Origin: an uncultured Eubacteriales bacterium
Lineage (GTDB): Bacteria; Bacillota; Clostridia; Oscillospirales; Oscillospiraceae
Reading direction: 5' to 3'
Assembly (NCBI GenBank): GCA_900316255.1
Contig: ONCI01000019.1
Location: forward strand, 1-44,695
DNA length: 44,695 nucleotides
The translations under genes were made by a program, and so were the position numbers. This document shows positions 15,823 to 23,968 of this stretch, piece after piece (the first letter of the stretch is position 1; each line of letters starts with the position of its first letter). Under the pieces are notes generated by a model. The model made no database searches, was not told the DNA's origin, and was given only the letters and a program-made list of their open reading frames with translations.

Positions 15823-16093
15823 AGCTCCGCTTGGGGCGCTTGCGGCGCTGGCAGGTCTCCTGCAGGTCCACCAGCACGATGTCTGAGCCGATGCGCACGA
15901 TGGCGGTCCAGGGCAGCACATAGTCGTCCTCCCGGCCCAGCAGGCCGAAGAGCTTGCTGCGCCCCGGGGTGATGAGGGAGATGAGCCGCCCCTCCTTGTC
16001 GTCAAACTCCGCATCGCACACGTAGCCCAGGCGAAAGCCGGTGTGTACGTCGATGACCTCCTTGTAGCGGAGATCCGAATAATAGCTGATCAT
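15815..16093 (-). CDS. YlmC/YmxH family PRC-barrel sporulation protein
   Basis: A 92-residue single-domain protein with a PRC-barrel-like pattern: DLRYKEVIDVHTGFRLGYVCDAEFD, then FGLLGREDDYVLPWTAIVRIGSDIVLV. It matches the short YlmC/YmxH family found in spore formers, whose members are sporulation-associated but poorly understood. Its Shine-Dalgarno is GGAGGAGG. It starts 46 bases after the ParB-like gene and is probably in its operon. The stop codon TAG is itself part of a TTTTAG heptamer. Confidence 0.88.
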   Translation of the reverse strand: MISYYSDLRYKEVIDVHTGFRLGYVCDAEFDDKEGRLISLITPGRSKLFGLLGREDDYVLPWTAIVRIGSDIVLVDLQETCQRRKRPKRSFF

Positions 16094-16139
16094 CCTGGCA
16101 CCTCCTCCTGTTGGAGAGTATATGGCGCCTTTTGTCTGC

Positions 16140-16979
16140 CTATGTCTGGGACGAGGCGTTCTTGGGGATGGAGATGGTGAGGATCAGCGCGTCCTCCGTC
16201 TCCTGCTTCTGCATGTCCGCCTGCACGCCGCCCTGCTTCATCAGGTCCAGGCTGCGGTTCAGGGTGTTGAGAAAGAGCCGCAGGTCCTTGGGGACAAAGG
16301 TCCGCTTTCGTTCCGGCTTTTCCGGAGGGGAAGGGGACGTCTCTTCCGGCGGGGCCAGCAGCGCGTCGATATAGGCCTCGGCGGCGGCCACGGTCATGCC
16401 CTGCTCCAGAATGGCGGAGAGCGCCGCCCGCTGGCTCTCCCCGTCCGGCAGGCGCAGCAGGGCCCGGCCGTGCCGTTCGGAGAGCTGCTTTTCCCGCAGC
16501 GTCTCCAGCACGTCCGGCGGCAGCTTCAGCAGGCGGAGCTTGTTCGCCACCGCCGACTGGCTCTTGCCGATGCGCCGGGCGGCCTCCTCCTGGCGCATGC
16601 CAAACATGCGGATCAGCTTGTTGAGGCCCTCCGCCTCCTCCAGAAAGTCCAGATCCCGCCGCTGGAGATTCTCCACCAGGGCCAGCAGCCCCGCGTCCTC
16701 CATGTTTACGTCGATGAGGATGCAGGGCACCTCCCGCAGCCCTGCCAGCTTTGCCGCCCGGAGCCGCCGCTCCCCGGCCACCAGCTCGTACTTCCCGCAG
16801 CGCAGCCGCACGGTCAGCGGGTTCAGGATGCCGTAGCTGCGGATGCTGTCGCTGAGCTCCCGGAGCCCCGCCTCGTCAAAGAAGCGGCGGGGCTGCACCG
16901 GGTTGGGGGAGATGTCCTCCACCCGGAGGGAAAGGATCCCGCCCCGGTGGATGCCGGGGCGCGTTTTCAATGCCTGCAT
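16140..16979 (-). CDS. ParB/Spo0J/Noc-family chromosome partition protein
   Basis: A 279-residue protein. I chose the ATG at 16979, with GGGAGG seven bases upstream, because frames further upstream overlap the divergent promoter and rarA. The N-terminal ParB domain shows ISPNPVQPRRFFDE, SIRSYGILNPLTV and VAGERRLRAAKLAG, the last being the CTP-binding motif of ParB/Noc CTPases. A helix-turn-helix follows with EEAARRIGKSQSAVANKLRLL. A linker rich in Pro and Glu leads to a short C-terminal dimerisation-like domain. It binds a parS- or NBS-like site and clamps DNA with CTP. No parA is adjacent, so a Noc-like or secondary ParB role is as likely as origin segregation. Confidence 0.88.
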   Translation of the reverse strand: MQALKTRPGIHRGGILSLRVEDISPNPVQPRRFFDEAGLRELSDSIRSYGILNPLTVRLRCGKYELVAGERRLRAAKLAGLREVPCILIDVNMEDAGLLALVENLQRRDLDFLEEAEGLNKLIRMFGMRQEEAARRIGKSQSAVANKLRLLKLPPDVLETLREKQLSERHGRALLRLPDGESQRAALSAILEQGMTVAAAEAYIDALLAPPEETSPSPPEKPERKRTFVPKDLRLFLNTLNRSLDLMKQGGVQADMQKQETEDALILTISIPKNASSQT

Positions 16980-17079
16980 GGATATGCCTCCCGTAACAAG
17001 GTTTTCTGAGGCAAGCTTACGCCCCGGCGGGTGAAAAAGCTGCGGAAGAAAGTCGGCCGGAACGGAACACAAGAAATCT

Positions 17080-17108
17080 TTTACAAACCGAGGCACCTGT
17101 GCTATAAT
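17080..17108 (+). promoter_or_regulatory. Promoter of rarA
   Basis: TTTACA (17080-17085), 17-base spacer, TATAAT (17103-17108). The gene starts 32 bases after the -10 box. Confidence 0.85.
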
Positions 17109-17139
17109 AATCTGAATTATTGCGTGAAAGGAGACGGCC

Positions 17140-18384
17140 ATGTACAAGCCCCTCGCCGATGAGATCCGGCCCGAGTCCCTGGAGGACGTGGTGGGCCAGC
17201 GGCATATTCTCGGCCCCGACGGACTGCTGCGCCGCATCGTGGAGAGCGAGCAGATCCCCAATATGATCTTCTATGGCCCCTCCGGCACCGGCAAGACCAC
17301 GGTGGCCCGCATCATCGCCCGGAAGACCAACCGCAGCCTGCGGAAGCTGAACGCCACCACCGCCGGCATCGCGGACATCAAGCGCATCATCGATGAGCTG
17401 GATACCTTTTTGACCCCCGGCGGCGTGCTGCTGTACCTGGATGAGATCCAGTACTTCAACAAAAAGCAGCAGCAGTCCCTGCTGGAGTTTATCGAGGACG
17501 GGCGCATCACCCTCATCGCCTCCACCACGGAGAACCCCTATTTCTGCGTCTTCAACGCCATTTTGAGCCGGTCCACGGTGTTTGAGTTCAAGCCCGTGAG
17601 CCCGGAGGACGCGGAAAAGGCGGTAAAGCGGGCGATGGACCTGCTGAACGGACAGCGGGAAAAGCCCCTTTCCATCGAGGACGGGGTCACCCGGCGGATC
17701 GCCTCCGCCTGCGGGGGAGACGTGCGCAAGGCCCTGAACGCGGTGGAGCTGCTCTTTTCCACCGCCCGGGATACCGTCACCCTGCAGGACGCCCGGGATG
17801 TGACCCAGCGCAGCGCCATGCGCTATGACCGGGACGGGGACGAGCATTTTGACTGCCTCTCCGCCCTGATGAAGTCCCTCCGGGGCTCGGACCCGGACGC
17901 GGCGGTCCACTATCTTGGCAGACTCCTGGAAGCCGGGGACCTGATCGGCGCCAGCCGCCGGATCCTCTGCTCCGCCAGTGAGGATATCGGCCTTGCCTAT
18001 CCCCAGGCGGTGCCCATCGTGAAGGCCTGCGTGGATTCCGCCCTGCAGCTTGGTCTGCCGGAGGCGCGGCTGCCCCTGGCGCAGGCTGTCATCGTGCTGG
18101 CCACGGCCCCCAAGTCCAACACCGCCTGCGTGGCCATCGACCGGGCCCTGGGAGATATCCGGGCGGGCAAGGGCCGGGGCTTTCCCAGGGAACTCCAGAA
18201 CGTCCACGCCGACGGCGCGGGCTTCGAGCGGGAGCAGGGCTATCTCTATCCCCATGATTTTCCCCACCGCTGGGTGAAGCAGCAGTATCTGCCGGACGAT
18301 CTGAAGGACGCAAGGTACTACGAGTACGGCGACAACAAGACCGAGCAGGCGGCAAAGCGGTACTGGGACGAGATAAAAAAATGA
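17140..18384 (+). CDS. rarA: Replication-associated recombination protein A (AAA+ ATPase)
   Basis: A 414-residue AAA+ ATPase of the RarA/MgsA/WRNIP1 family. Walker A is GPSGTGKT (46-53), Walker B is LLYLDEI with Asp101 and Glu102, and sensor 1 is STTENPYF. The C-terminal lid and tetramerisation region contains SEDIGLAYPQA and APKSNTACVAIDRAL, characteristic of RarA. It loads at stalled replication forks and single-strand/double-strand junctions. GGAG precedes the ATG, and a consensus promoter lies just upstream. The length is normal and all motifs are intact. It is divergent from the ParB-like gene. Confidence 0.93.
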   Translation: MYKPLADEIRPESLEDVVGQRHILGPDGLLRRIVESEQIPNMIFYGPSGTGKTTVARIIARKTNRSLRKLNATTAGIADIKRIIDELDTFLTPGGVLLYLDEIQYFNKKQQQSLLEFIEDGRITLIASTTENPYFCVFNAILSRSTVFEFKPVSPEDAEKAVKRAMDLLNGQREKPLSIEDGVTRRIASACGGDVRKALNAVELLFSTARDTVTLQDARDVTQRSAMRYDRDGDEHFDCLSALMKSLRGSDPDAAVHYLGRLLEAGDLIGASRRILCSASEDIGLAYPQAVPIVKACVDSALQLGLPEARLPLAQAVIVLATAPKSNTACVAIDRALGDIRAGKGRGFPRELQNVHADGAGFEREQGYLYPHDFPHRWVKQQYLPDDLKDARYYEYGDNKTEQAAKRYWDEIKK

Positions 18385-18402
18385 AGAGAGAAGAGAATAG
18401 CT

Positions 18403-18561
18403 AAGACCTCCCCTGTGCAAGGGGAGGTGGCATCCGCCGTCTCACGCAAGGCGGATGACGGAGGGGTTGTACAGGAAAGAGAGAAGCAATCCGAGCAAGC
18501 GGGACAACCCCTCAGTCAGCTTCGCAAGCTCGCTGACAGCTCCCCTTACACAGGGGAGCCA
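18403..18561. repeat. Inverted pair of REP-like units
   Basis: Unit one starts ACCTCCCCTGTGCAAGGGG and ends GGAGGGGTTGT (about 18408-18470). Unit two is its inverse, from ACAACCCCTCAGTCAGC to ACACAGGGGAGCC (about 18504-18560). The pair ends 19 bases before the next start codon. Confidence 0.85.
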
Positions 18562-18579
18562 ACAAGGAAGTGTGATCGT

Positions 18580-18765
18580 ATGGACATCCGGATCGGCGAC
18601 ATCCTCACCATGAAAAAGCCCCATCCCTGCGGCAGCAGGGACTGGCAGGTGCTGCGCATCGGGGCGGACTTCAAGCTGCGCTGCTGCGGCTGCGGCCATG
18701 AGGTCATGGGGGCCCGGAGCAAATTTGAAAAGAACGTCAGGCAGGTCAGGCGGGAAACGCTGTGA
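18580..18765 (+). CDS. DUF951 family protein
   Basis: A 61-residue protein beginning [19 protein letters not shown] and containing [20 protein letters not shown]. It matches the small DUF951 family of Firmicutes, which has a conserved HPCG motif and a CxxCG-like cluster suggesting metal binding. Its function is unknown. AAGGAAG lies before the ATG, immediately after a REP-like unit. The stop overlaps the start of the next gene (GTGA). Confidence 0.85.
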   Translation: MDIRIGDILTMKKPHPCGSRDWQVLRIGADFKLRCCGCGHEVMGARSKFEKNVRQVRRETL

Positions 18766-19031
18766 ACGTCTGCTATATCCTGCGCTGCGCAGACGGCACG
18801 CTCTATACCGGCTGGACCAATGACTTGGAAGGGCGGCTGAAAACGCACAATGCCGGCAAGGGCGGCAGCTATACCCGCAGCAGGCTCCCGGTAGAGCTGG
18901 TGTATTGGGAAGCCTTTGAAACGAAAGAAGAAGCCATGAGCCGGGAATGGCACCTGAAACGGCTGACCCGGCAGGAAAAGCTGCGCCTCATCGCGGGCGC
19001 GGGAAAGAAAGAGGAACAAGACCATGGATAA
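18762..19031 (+). CDS. GIY-YIG domain nuclease-like protein (YhbQ/UPF0213 type)
   Basis: An 89-residue protein. It starts with GTG overlapping the upstream stop. [32 protein letters not shown] gives the Y-I-L ... Y-T-G form of the GIY-YIG motif and the catalytic Arg, and [14 protein letters not shown] is the conserved C-terminal part. The family comprises small single-domain proteins with nuclease folds and uncertain roles. Eight bases overlap the start of the glycosyltransferase gene, so it heads or precedes that operon. Confidence 0.88.
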   Translation: MNVCYILRCADGTLYTGWTNDLEGRLKTHNAGKGGSYTRSRLPVELVYWEAFETKEEAMSREWHLKRLTRQEKLRLIAGAGKKEEQDHG

Positions 19032-20004
19032 GGCGCCGATCAAGCTCTCTGTGACCTGTATGGCCTATAACCACGAAGCGTATATCCGGGACGCCCTGGA
19101 GGGCTTCGTGAGCCAGCGCACGGATTTTCCCTTTGAGGTGCTGATCAGCGACGACGCCTCCACCGACGGCACCGCCGCCATCATCCGGGAATACGCGGAG
19201 AAATACCCGGATATCATCCGCCCCTTTTTCCAGGAGAAGAACCTGTTTTCCCAGGGGATCGATCCCCTGGACGCGGTGCTCTTTCCGGCGGCGAGAGGAC
19301 AGTACCTGGCCGCCTGCGAGGGGGACGACTGCTGGACCGACCCCACAAAGCTCCAGCGCCAGGTGGACTTTCTGGACGCCCACCCGGACTACTCCGCCTG
19401 TGTGCACAACAGCCTTGGGGACTTTATCGGCTCCGGGCAGGATCCTAAGCCCCTCTTCCCGCAGACCGGGGACCGGGACATCGGCTTTGACACGGTGGTC
19501 CGGGGCATGAGCTTTTGCTTCCACACCAGCTCCATCGTGGCCCGGCGGGAGTGGATCGTGCGGTCGCCGGACTTCCGCTATGTGGGATGGAAGTATCAGT
19601 TCACCGACTACGCCGTGGCCATCTGGCTTGCGCTGAACGGCAGGATCCGCTTCCTGGACCGCTGCATGTCCACCTATCGCATCGGCTCCAATGCCGGGGC
19701 CTGGAGCAGCGGCGTGGGCCAGTATTACGACAAGCGCATCCACTTCGTCACCGGGGAGCGGGAGATGCTGAAGGCCGTGCTGCCCCATGTGACGGGGGAG
19801 CAGAGAGCGCAGACCGAGCAGGTGATCCGGGAGCGGGAGTTTGAGCTTCTGTACCTGCAGGGCAGGACGGAGGAACTGGTCAAGCCCGCCTATCGGGATC
19901 TGTTCCGCGCCAAGCCCTTCTCCTTCCGGGCGGTGACCCGGCTGAAAAACGCCTTTCCCCGTCTGCACCGCTGGTACCGGAAAAAACGGGGCTACGGCGA
20001 ATAA
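19024..20004 (+). CDS. Family 2 glycosyltransferase
   Basis: A 326-residue GT-A fold enzyme. [20 protein letters not shown] at the N-terminus, [10 protein letters not shown] (about 42-51) and the metal/nucleotide-binding [17 protein letters not shown] are GT2 hallmarks. It would transfer a sugar from a nucleotide donor to a growing surface glycan on the inner face of the membrane. The flippase, ATP-grasp and aminotransferase genes follow on the same strand. There is no transmembrane segment. Donor and acceptor cannot be predicted. Confidence 0.88.
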   Translation: MDKAPIKLSVTCMAYNHEAYIRDALEGFVSQRTDFPFEVLISDDASTDGTAAIIREYAEKYPDIIRPFFQEKNLFSQGIDPLDAVLFPAARGQYLAACEGDDCWTDPTKLQRQVDFLDAHPDYSACVHNSLGDFIGSGQDPKPLFPQTGDRDIGFDTVVRGMSFCFHTSSIVARREWIVRSPDFRYVGWKYQFTDYAVAIWLALNGRIRFLDRCMSTYRIGSNAGAWSSGVGQYYDKRIHFVTGEREMLKAVLPHVTGEQRAQTEQVIREREFELLYLQGRTEELVKPAYRDLFRAKPFSFRAVTRLKNAFPRLHRWYRKKRGYGE

Positions 20005-20031
20005 TCTGCGTACAAACCAAAGGATTCTGTT

Positions 20032-21483
20032 ATGGACAAGAAAAGCAAAGTCATCAGCAATCTGATCTGGCGCTTTTTCGAGCGCTTCGGCGCCCAGGCG
20101 GTCAGCATCGTGGTGGGCATCATCCTGGCCCGCAAGCTGGGGCCGGGACCCGCCGGGGACATCGCCGTCATTATGGCGGTGATCACCATTTTGAAGGTAT
20201 TTGCCGACAGCGGCATGGGCAACGCCCTTATCCAGAAGAAGGAGACGGACGATCTGGACTATTCCTCCGTGTTCTTCTTTAACCTGGGCTTCAGCCTGCT
20301 GCTCTACGCGCTGCTGTTTTTCACGGCGCCGGCCATCGCGCGGCTTTATCACGACAACGCCTATGTGCCCATCCTGCGGGTGCTGGGCCTGCTGGTGGTG
20401 GTGTCCGGGCTCTTTAACGTGCAGCAGGCCTACGTGGCCAAGACCCTGCAGTTCAAGCGTTTTTTCTTTGCCACCCTGGGGGGCACCCTGGTGTCCGCGG
20501 CGCTGAGCATCAGCATGGCCTATCTGGGCTTCGGGATCTGGTCCCTGGTGGCGCTGCAGCTTTCCAACTTCGCGGTGAACACCGTGATCCTCTGGTTTAC
20601 GGTGGAGTGGCGGCCCAGGCGCATGTTCTCCTTCCAGCGGCTCAAGGGCCTCTTGTCCTACGGCTGGAAGCTGCTGGCCGCCTCCTTCCTGGACACGGTC
20701 TATCTCCAGGTCTATCCCCTCATCATCGGCGCGACCTACACCAAGGACGCCTTGGGGCAGTTTGACAAGGGCCGCAACTGGCCCGACCAGATCACCCAAA
20801 GCATCAACGCCTCCATCGACGCGGTGCTGCTGCCGGTGCTCTCCGCGGAGCAGGACGACAAGACCCGGGTCCGGGACATGACCCGCCGGGCCATCATGAC
20901 CAGCTCCTATGTGATGATGCCCATGATGGCGGGACTGGCGGCCTGCGCAAGGCCCCTGGTGCATCTGCTGCTGGGGGACGCCTGGCTTCCCTGCGTGCCC
21001 TTCCTGCAGATCTTCTGCGTGATCTATGCCTTCTATCCCCTGCACACCGCAAACCTCAACGCCATCAAGGCCATGGGCCACAGTGATGTGTTTTTGAAGC
21101 TGGAGATCGTGAAGAAGATCCTGGAGACCACGGTGCTGCTGATCACCGTGCGCTACGGGGTGCTGGCCATGGCGCTGGGCGAACTGGGCTGCAGCATCGC
21201 CTCCCAGCTCATCAACGCCTGGCCCAACCGGAAGCTGCTGGACTACTCCTACTGGCGCCAGCTCTGGGACATGCTGCCCTCCATCCTGCTCTCGGCGGGC
21301 ATGGCTGCGGTAGTGGGCATGGTCCTGCTGCTGAAGCTGGGCGATCTGCCCACCCTGCTGATCCAGATCCCCCTGGGCGTGCTGGTCTATGTGCTGGGCT
21401 CCGTGCTCTTCCGGCTGGAAAGCTTCCGCTTCCTGTGGGATCTCATCCAAAAATACCGTCAAAGAAAGGGGGCGCAGGCATGA
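20032..21483 (+). CDS. Polysaccharide flippase, Wzx/TuaB type (MOP superfamily)
   Basis: A 483-residue protein with about 12-14 hydrophobic segments. The N-terminus has VISNLIWRFFERFGAQAVSI and ILARKLGPGPAGDIAVIMAV, the typical opening of WzxC/TuaB-type lipopolysaccharide-biosynthesis exporters. It probably flips a lipid-linked oligosaccharide to the outer face. The stop overlaps the next start (ATGA), so the genes are coupled. Confidence 0.9.
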   Translation: MDKKSKVISNLIWRFFERFGAQAVSIVVGIILARKLGPGPAGDIAVIMAVITILKVFADSGMGNALIQKKETDDLDYSSVFFFNLGFSLLLYALLFFTAPAIARLYHDNAYVPILRVLGLLVVVSGLFNVQQAYVAKTLQFKRFFFATLGGTLVSAALSISMAYLGFGIWSLVALQLSNFAVNTVILWFTVEWRPRRMFSFQRLKGLLSYGWKLLAASFLDTVYLQVYPLIIGATYTKDALGQFDKGRNWPDQITQSINASIDAVLLPVLSAEQDDKTRVRDMTRRAIMTSSYVMMPMMAGLAACARPLVHLLLGDAWLPCVPFLQIFCVIYAFYPLHTANLNAIKAMGHSDVFLKLEIVKKILETTVLLITVRYGVLAMALGELGCSIASQLINAWPNRKLLDYSYWRQLWDMLPSILLSAGMAAVVGMVLLLKLGDLPTLLIQIPLGVLVYVLGSVLFRLESFRFLWDLIQKYRQRKGAQA

Positions 21484-22688
21484 AAACGCTGCTGCTCCTG
21501 GGCGGCTCCCGCTATCTGCTGCCCGTGATCCGGGAGGCGAAGGCCCTGGGCTGCCGGGTGGTCACCTGCGACTACCTGCCGGACAACATCGCCCACCGCT
21601 ATTCCGACGCCTATGCCAATGTGAGCATCGTGGAGCGGGACGCGGTGCTGGCCCTGGCAAAAGAACGGAAAATCGACGGCATCATGTCCTTCGCCTGCGA
21701 CCCGGGCGTGGTCACCGCGGCCTATGTGGCGGAAAAGCTGGGTCTGCCCAATGTGGGCCCCCTGGCCTCGGTGGAGCTGCTGCAGGACAAGGGCCGCTTC
21801 CGCCGCTTCCTGGAGGAAAACGGCTTCCCCGTCCCCGCCTCCCGCAGCTGCGCCTCCCTGGAGGAGGTCCCGCTGCAGGAGCTGCGCTACCCGCTGATGG
21901 TGAAGCCGGTGGACTCCGCCGGCAGCAAGGGGGTCAGCCGGGTAGAGCGGGAGGAGGAGCTTGCCGCCGCCATCCGCCACGCCCTGGACTTCTCCCTCTC
22001 CGGCCGCTTCATCCTGGAGGACTTCATCGAGCCGGTGGGCTTCCCCTCGGATACGGAGTGCTTCACCGTAAAGGGCGAATTGCGCTTCGTGTCCTTCAAC
22101 AACCAGTATTTTGACCGCAAGGCGGACAATCCCTATACCCCGGCGGGCTTTACCTGGCCCTCCACCATGCCGGAAAGCGTCCAGCGGGATCTGGCGGAGC
22201 AGCTGCAGAGGCTGCTGCGTCTGCTGCACATGGGCACCGCCGTCTACAATGTGGAGAGCCGCCTGGGCAGGGACGGCAGAGCCTACCTGATGGAGGTCTC
22301 TCCCCGGGGCGGCGGCAACCGGCTCTGCGAGATGCTGCGCTACACCACCGGGGTGAACCTGATCCGCGCCGCGGTGCAGGCGGCCCTGGGGCTGCAGGTG
22401 GACGAGCCGGAGATGCCCGTCTACAGCGGGAACTGGTCCTATGTGGCCCTGCACAGCTATGAGAGCGGCGTCTTCCGTGGCCTGGAACTCAGCGACGAGG
22501 CCCGTCCCTTCCTGGTGGAGGAGGACCTCTGGGTCAAGCCCGGGGAGCCGGTAGAGGCTTTTTCCGGCGCCAACAAGACCATCGGCACCCTGGTGCTGAA
22601 CTGGCCGGACCGGGCCTCCCGGGACGCGCACATGGCCGATCTGGACAAGTGGCTGCGCATCCGGGTGGAGAAAGGAGAACAGCAATGA
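21480..22688 (+). CDS. ATP-grasp ligase
   Basis: A 402-residue protein starting MKTLLLLGGSRYLLPVIREA at the ATGA overlap. A preATP-grasp Rossmann-like domain (1-100) precedes the ATP-grasp core, with PLMVKPVDSAGSKGVSRV as nucleotide-binding strand/loop and LMEVSPRGGGNRLCEM with the Mg-binding Glu and Asn. The class forms amide or thioester bonds through an acyl phosphate. Between a flippase and a sugar-type aminotransferase it may attach an amino acid or other acid to an aminosugar; this is an inference from position. The end overlaps the next start by four bases. Confidence 0.85.
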   Translation: MKTLLLLGGSRYLLPVIREAKALGCRVVTCDYLPDNIAHRYSDAYANVSIVERDAVLALAKERKIDGIMSFACDPGVVTAAYVAEKLGLPNVGPLASVELLQDKGRFRRFLEENGFPVPASRSCASLEEVPLQELRYPLMVKPVDSAGSKGVSRVEREEELAAAIRHALDFSLSGRFILEDFIEPVGFPSDTECFTVKGELRFVSFNNQYFDRKADNPYTPAGFTWPSTMPESVQRDLAEQLQRLLRLLHMGTAVYNVESRLGRDGRAYLMEVSPRGGGNRLCEMLRYTTGVNLIRAAVQAALGLQVDEPEMPVYSGNWSYVALHSYESGVFRGLELSDEARPFLVEEDLWVKPGEPVEAFSGANKTIGTLVLNWPDRASRDAHMADLDKWLRIRVEKGEQQ

Positions 22689-23776
22689 TCAATGTGACAC
22701 GCTCCTCCATGCCTCCCTTCGAGGAGTACTGCGAGGAGATCCGCGGCCTGTGGGACAGCCGCTGGCTCACCAATATGGGCGAAAAGCACCAGGCTCTCGA
22801 GCAGGCCCTGCGGGACTATCTGGGCTGTGACTATCTTGCCCTGCACACCAACGGCCACCTGGCCCTGGAAAACCTGCTGGAGGCCTTCGGACTCAAGGGC
22901 GAGATCATCACCACGCCCTTCACCTTTGCCTCCACCACCCACGCCATCGTGCGCTGCGGCTGCACCCCGGTCTTCGCGGACATCGACCCGGTGAGCTTCA
23001 CCCTGGATCCGAAGAAGATCGAGGAGAAGATCACGGAGAAGACCGCGGCCATCCTGCCGGTGCATGTCTACGGCAGGCTCTGTGACGTGGACGCCATTGC
23101 CGCCATCGGCAAAAAGCACGGCATCCCGGTGATCTATGACGCGGCCCACGCCTTCGGTGTGTTCCGCAATGGCGTCAGCTCTGCCGCCTTCGGCGACGCC
23201 GCCATGTTCTCCTTCCACGCCACCAAGGTCTTCCACTCCATCGAGGGAGGCCTTGCCGTCTGCCGGAACGGGGAGACGCTCCGGCGCCTGAACGACCTGA
23301 AAAACTTCGGCATCCACGGCCCGGAGGAGGTCCCCTACGTGGGCGGCAACGCCAAGATGAACGAGTTCTGCGCGGCCATGGGCCTGTGCAATCTGCGCCA
23401 TCTGGAGGAGGAGATCGGGAAGCGCCGCCGCGTGGTGGAGCACTACCGGGCCAGACTGGAGGGCGCTGCCGGCCTGCAGCTCAGCCCCGATCAGGAGGGC
23501 GTCCGCTCCAACAACGCCTATTTCCCCGTGGTGTTCGACGGCTTCCGCCTGGACCGGGATCAGGTCTTCGCCCGCCTTGCGGAGAAGGGCGTGAACACCC
23601 GCAAGTATTTCTATCCTCTCACCAACAGCTTTGCTTGCTATGCGGGAAAGCCGGGCTTTGACCCGGCGGAGACGCCCGTCGCCGCCCACGTGGCCGACCG
23701 GGTGCTGACCCTGCCCCTCTACGCGGATCTGAGCGGGGAGGATGTGGACAGGATCTGCGATATCATCCTGAAGTGA
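22685..23776 (+). CDS. DegT/DnrJ/EryC1/StrS-family aminotransferase
   Basis: A 363-residue PLP enzyme. The internal aldimine Lys is Lys181 in FSFHATKVFHSIEGG; YDAAHAFG (151-158) gives the Asp that pairs with the pyridine nitrogen. SRWLTNMGEKHQALEQAL at the N-terminus is common in enzymes acting on nucleotide-linked 4-keto sugars. It would make an aminosugar for the glycan of this cluster. No sugar dehydratase or epimerase is in the window, so the keto-sugar must come from elsewhere. GAAAGGAG precedes the ATG. Confidence 0.9.
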   Translation: MINVTRSSMPPFEEYCEEIRGLWDSRWLTNMGEKHQALEQALRDYLGCDYLALHTNGHLALENLLEAFGLKGEIITTPFTFASTTHAIVRCGCTPVFADIDPVSFTLDPKKIEEKITEKTAAILPVHVYGRLCDVDAIAAIGKKHGIPVIYDAAHAFGVFRNGVSSAAFGDAAMFSFHATKVFHSIEGGLAVCRNGETLRRLNDLKNFGIHGPEEVPYVGGNAKMNEFCAAMGLCNLRHLEEEIGKRRRVVEHYRARLEGAAGLQLSPDQEGVRSNNAYFPVVFDGFRLDRDQVFARLAEKGVNTRKYFYPLTNSFACYAGKPGFDPAETPVAAHVADRVLTLPLYADLSGEDVDRICDIILK

Positions 23777-23784
23777 CCCCTTGC

Positions 23785-23943
23785 GTAAACGCTGATCAAA
23801 TCGTCTGCGGCGCCTCCCGGAAAAAATGCGCCCTGATTTCGTCACTTTTTCTTGCCATACACAAAGTATGCCTGCGAAAAAGTGCCATCATCAGAACTCA
23901 TTTTTTCTCGGGATTCGCTCTTGCCGATTTCATCCTCGTTTCC
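23785..23943 (+). repeat. MITE-like inverted-repeat element, copy 2
   Basis: Starts GTAAACGCTGATCAAATCG and ends with a degenerate form of the complementary arm. The centre holds CACTTTTTCTTGCCATACAC pairing with GTATGCCTGCGAAAAAGTG. It separates two same-strand genes and ends just before the next ribosome site. Confidence 0.88.
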
Positions 23944-23968
23944 TTGACCCCAAAAAGGAGCTGGACCC

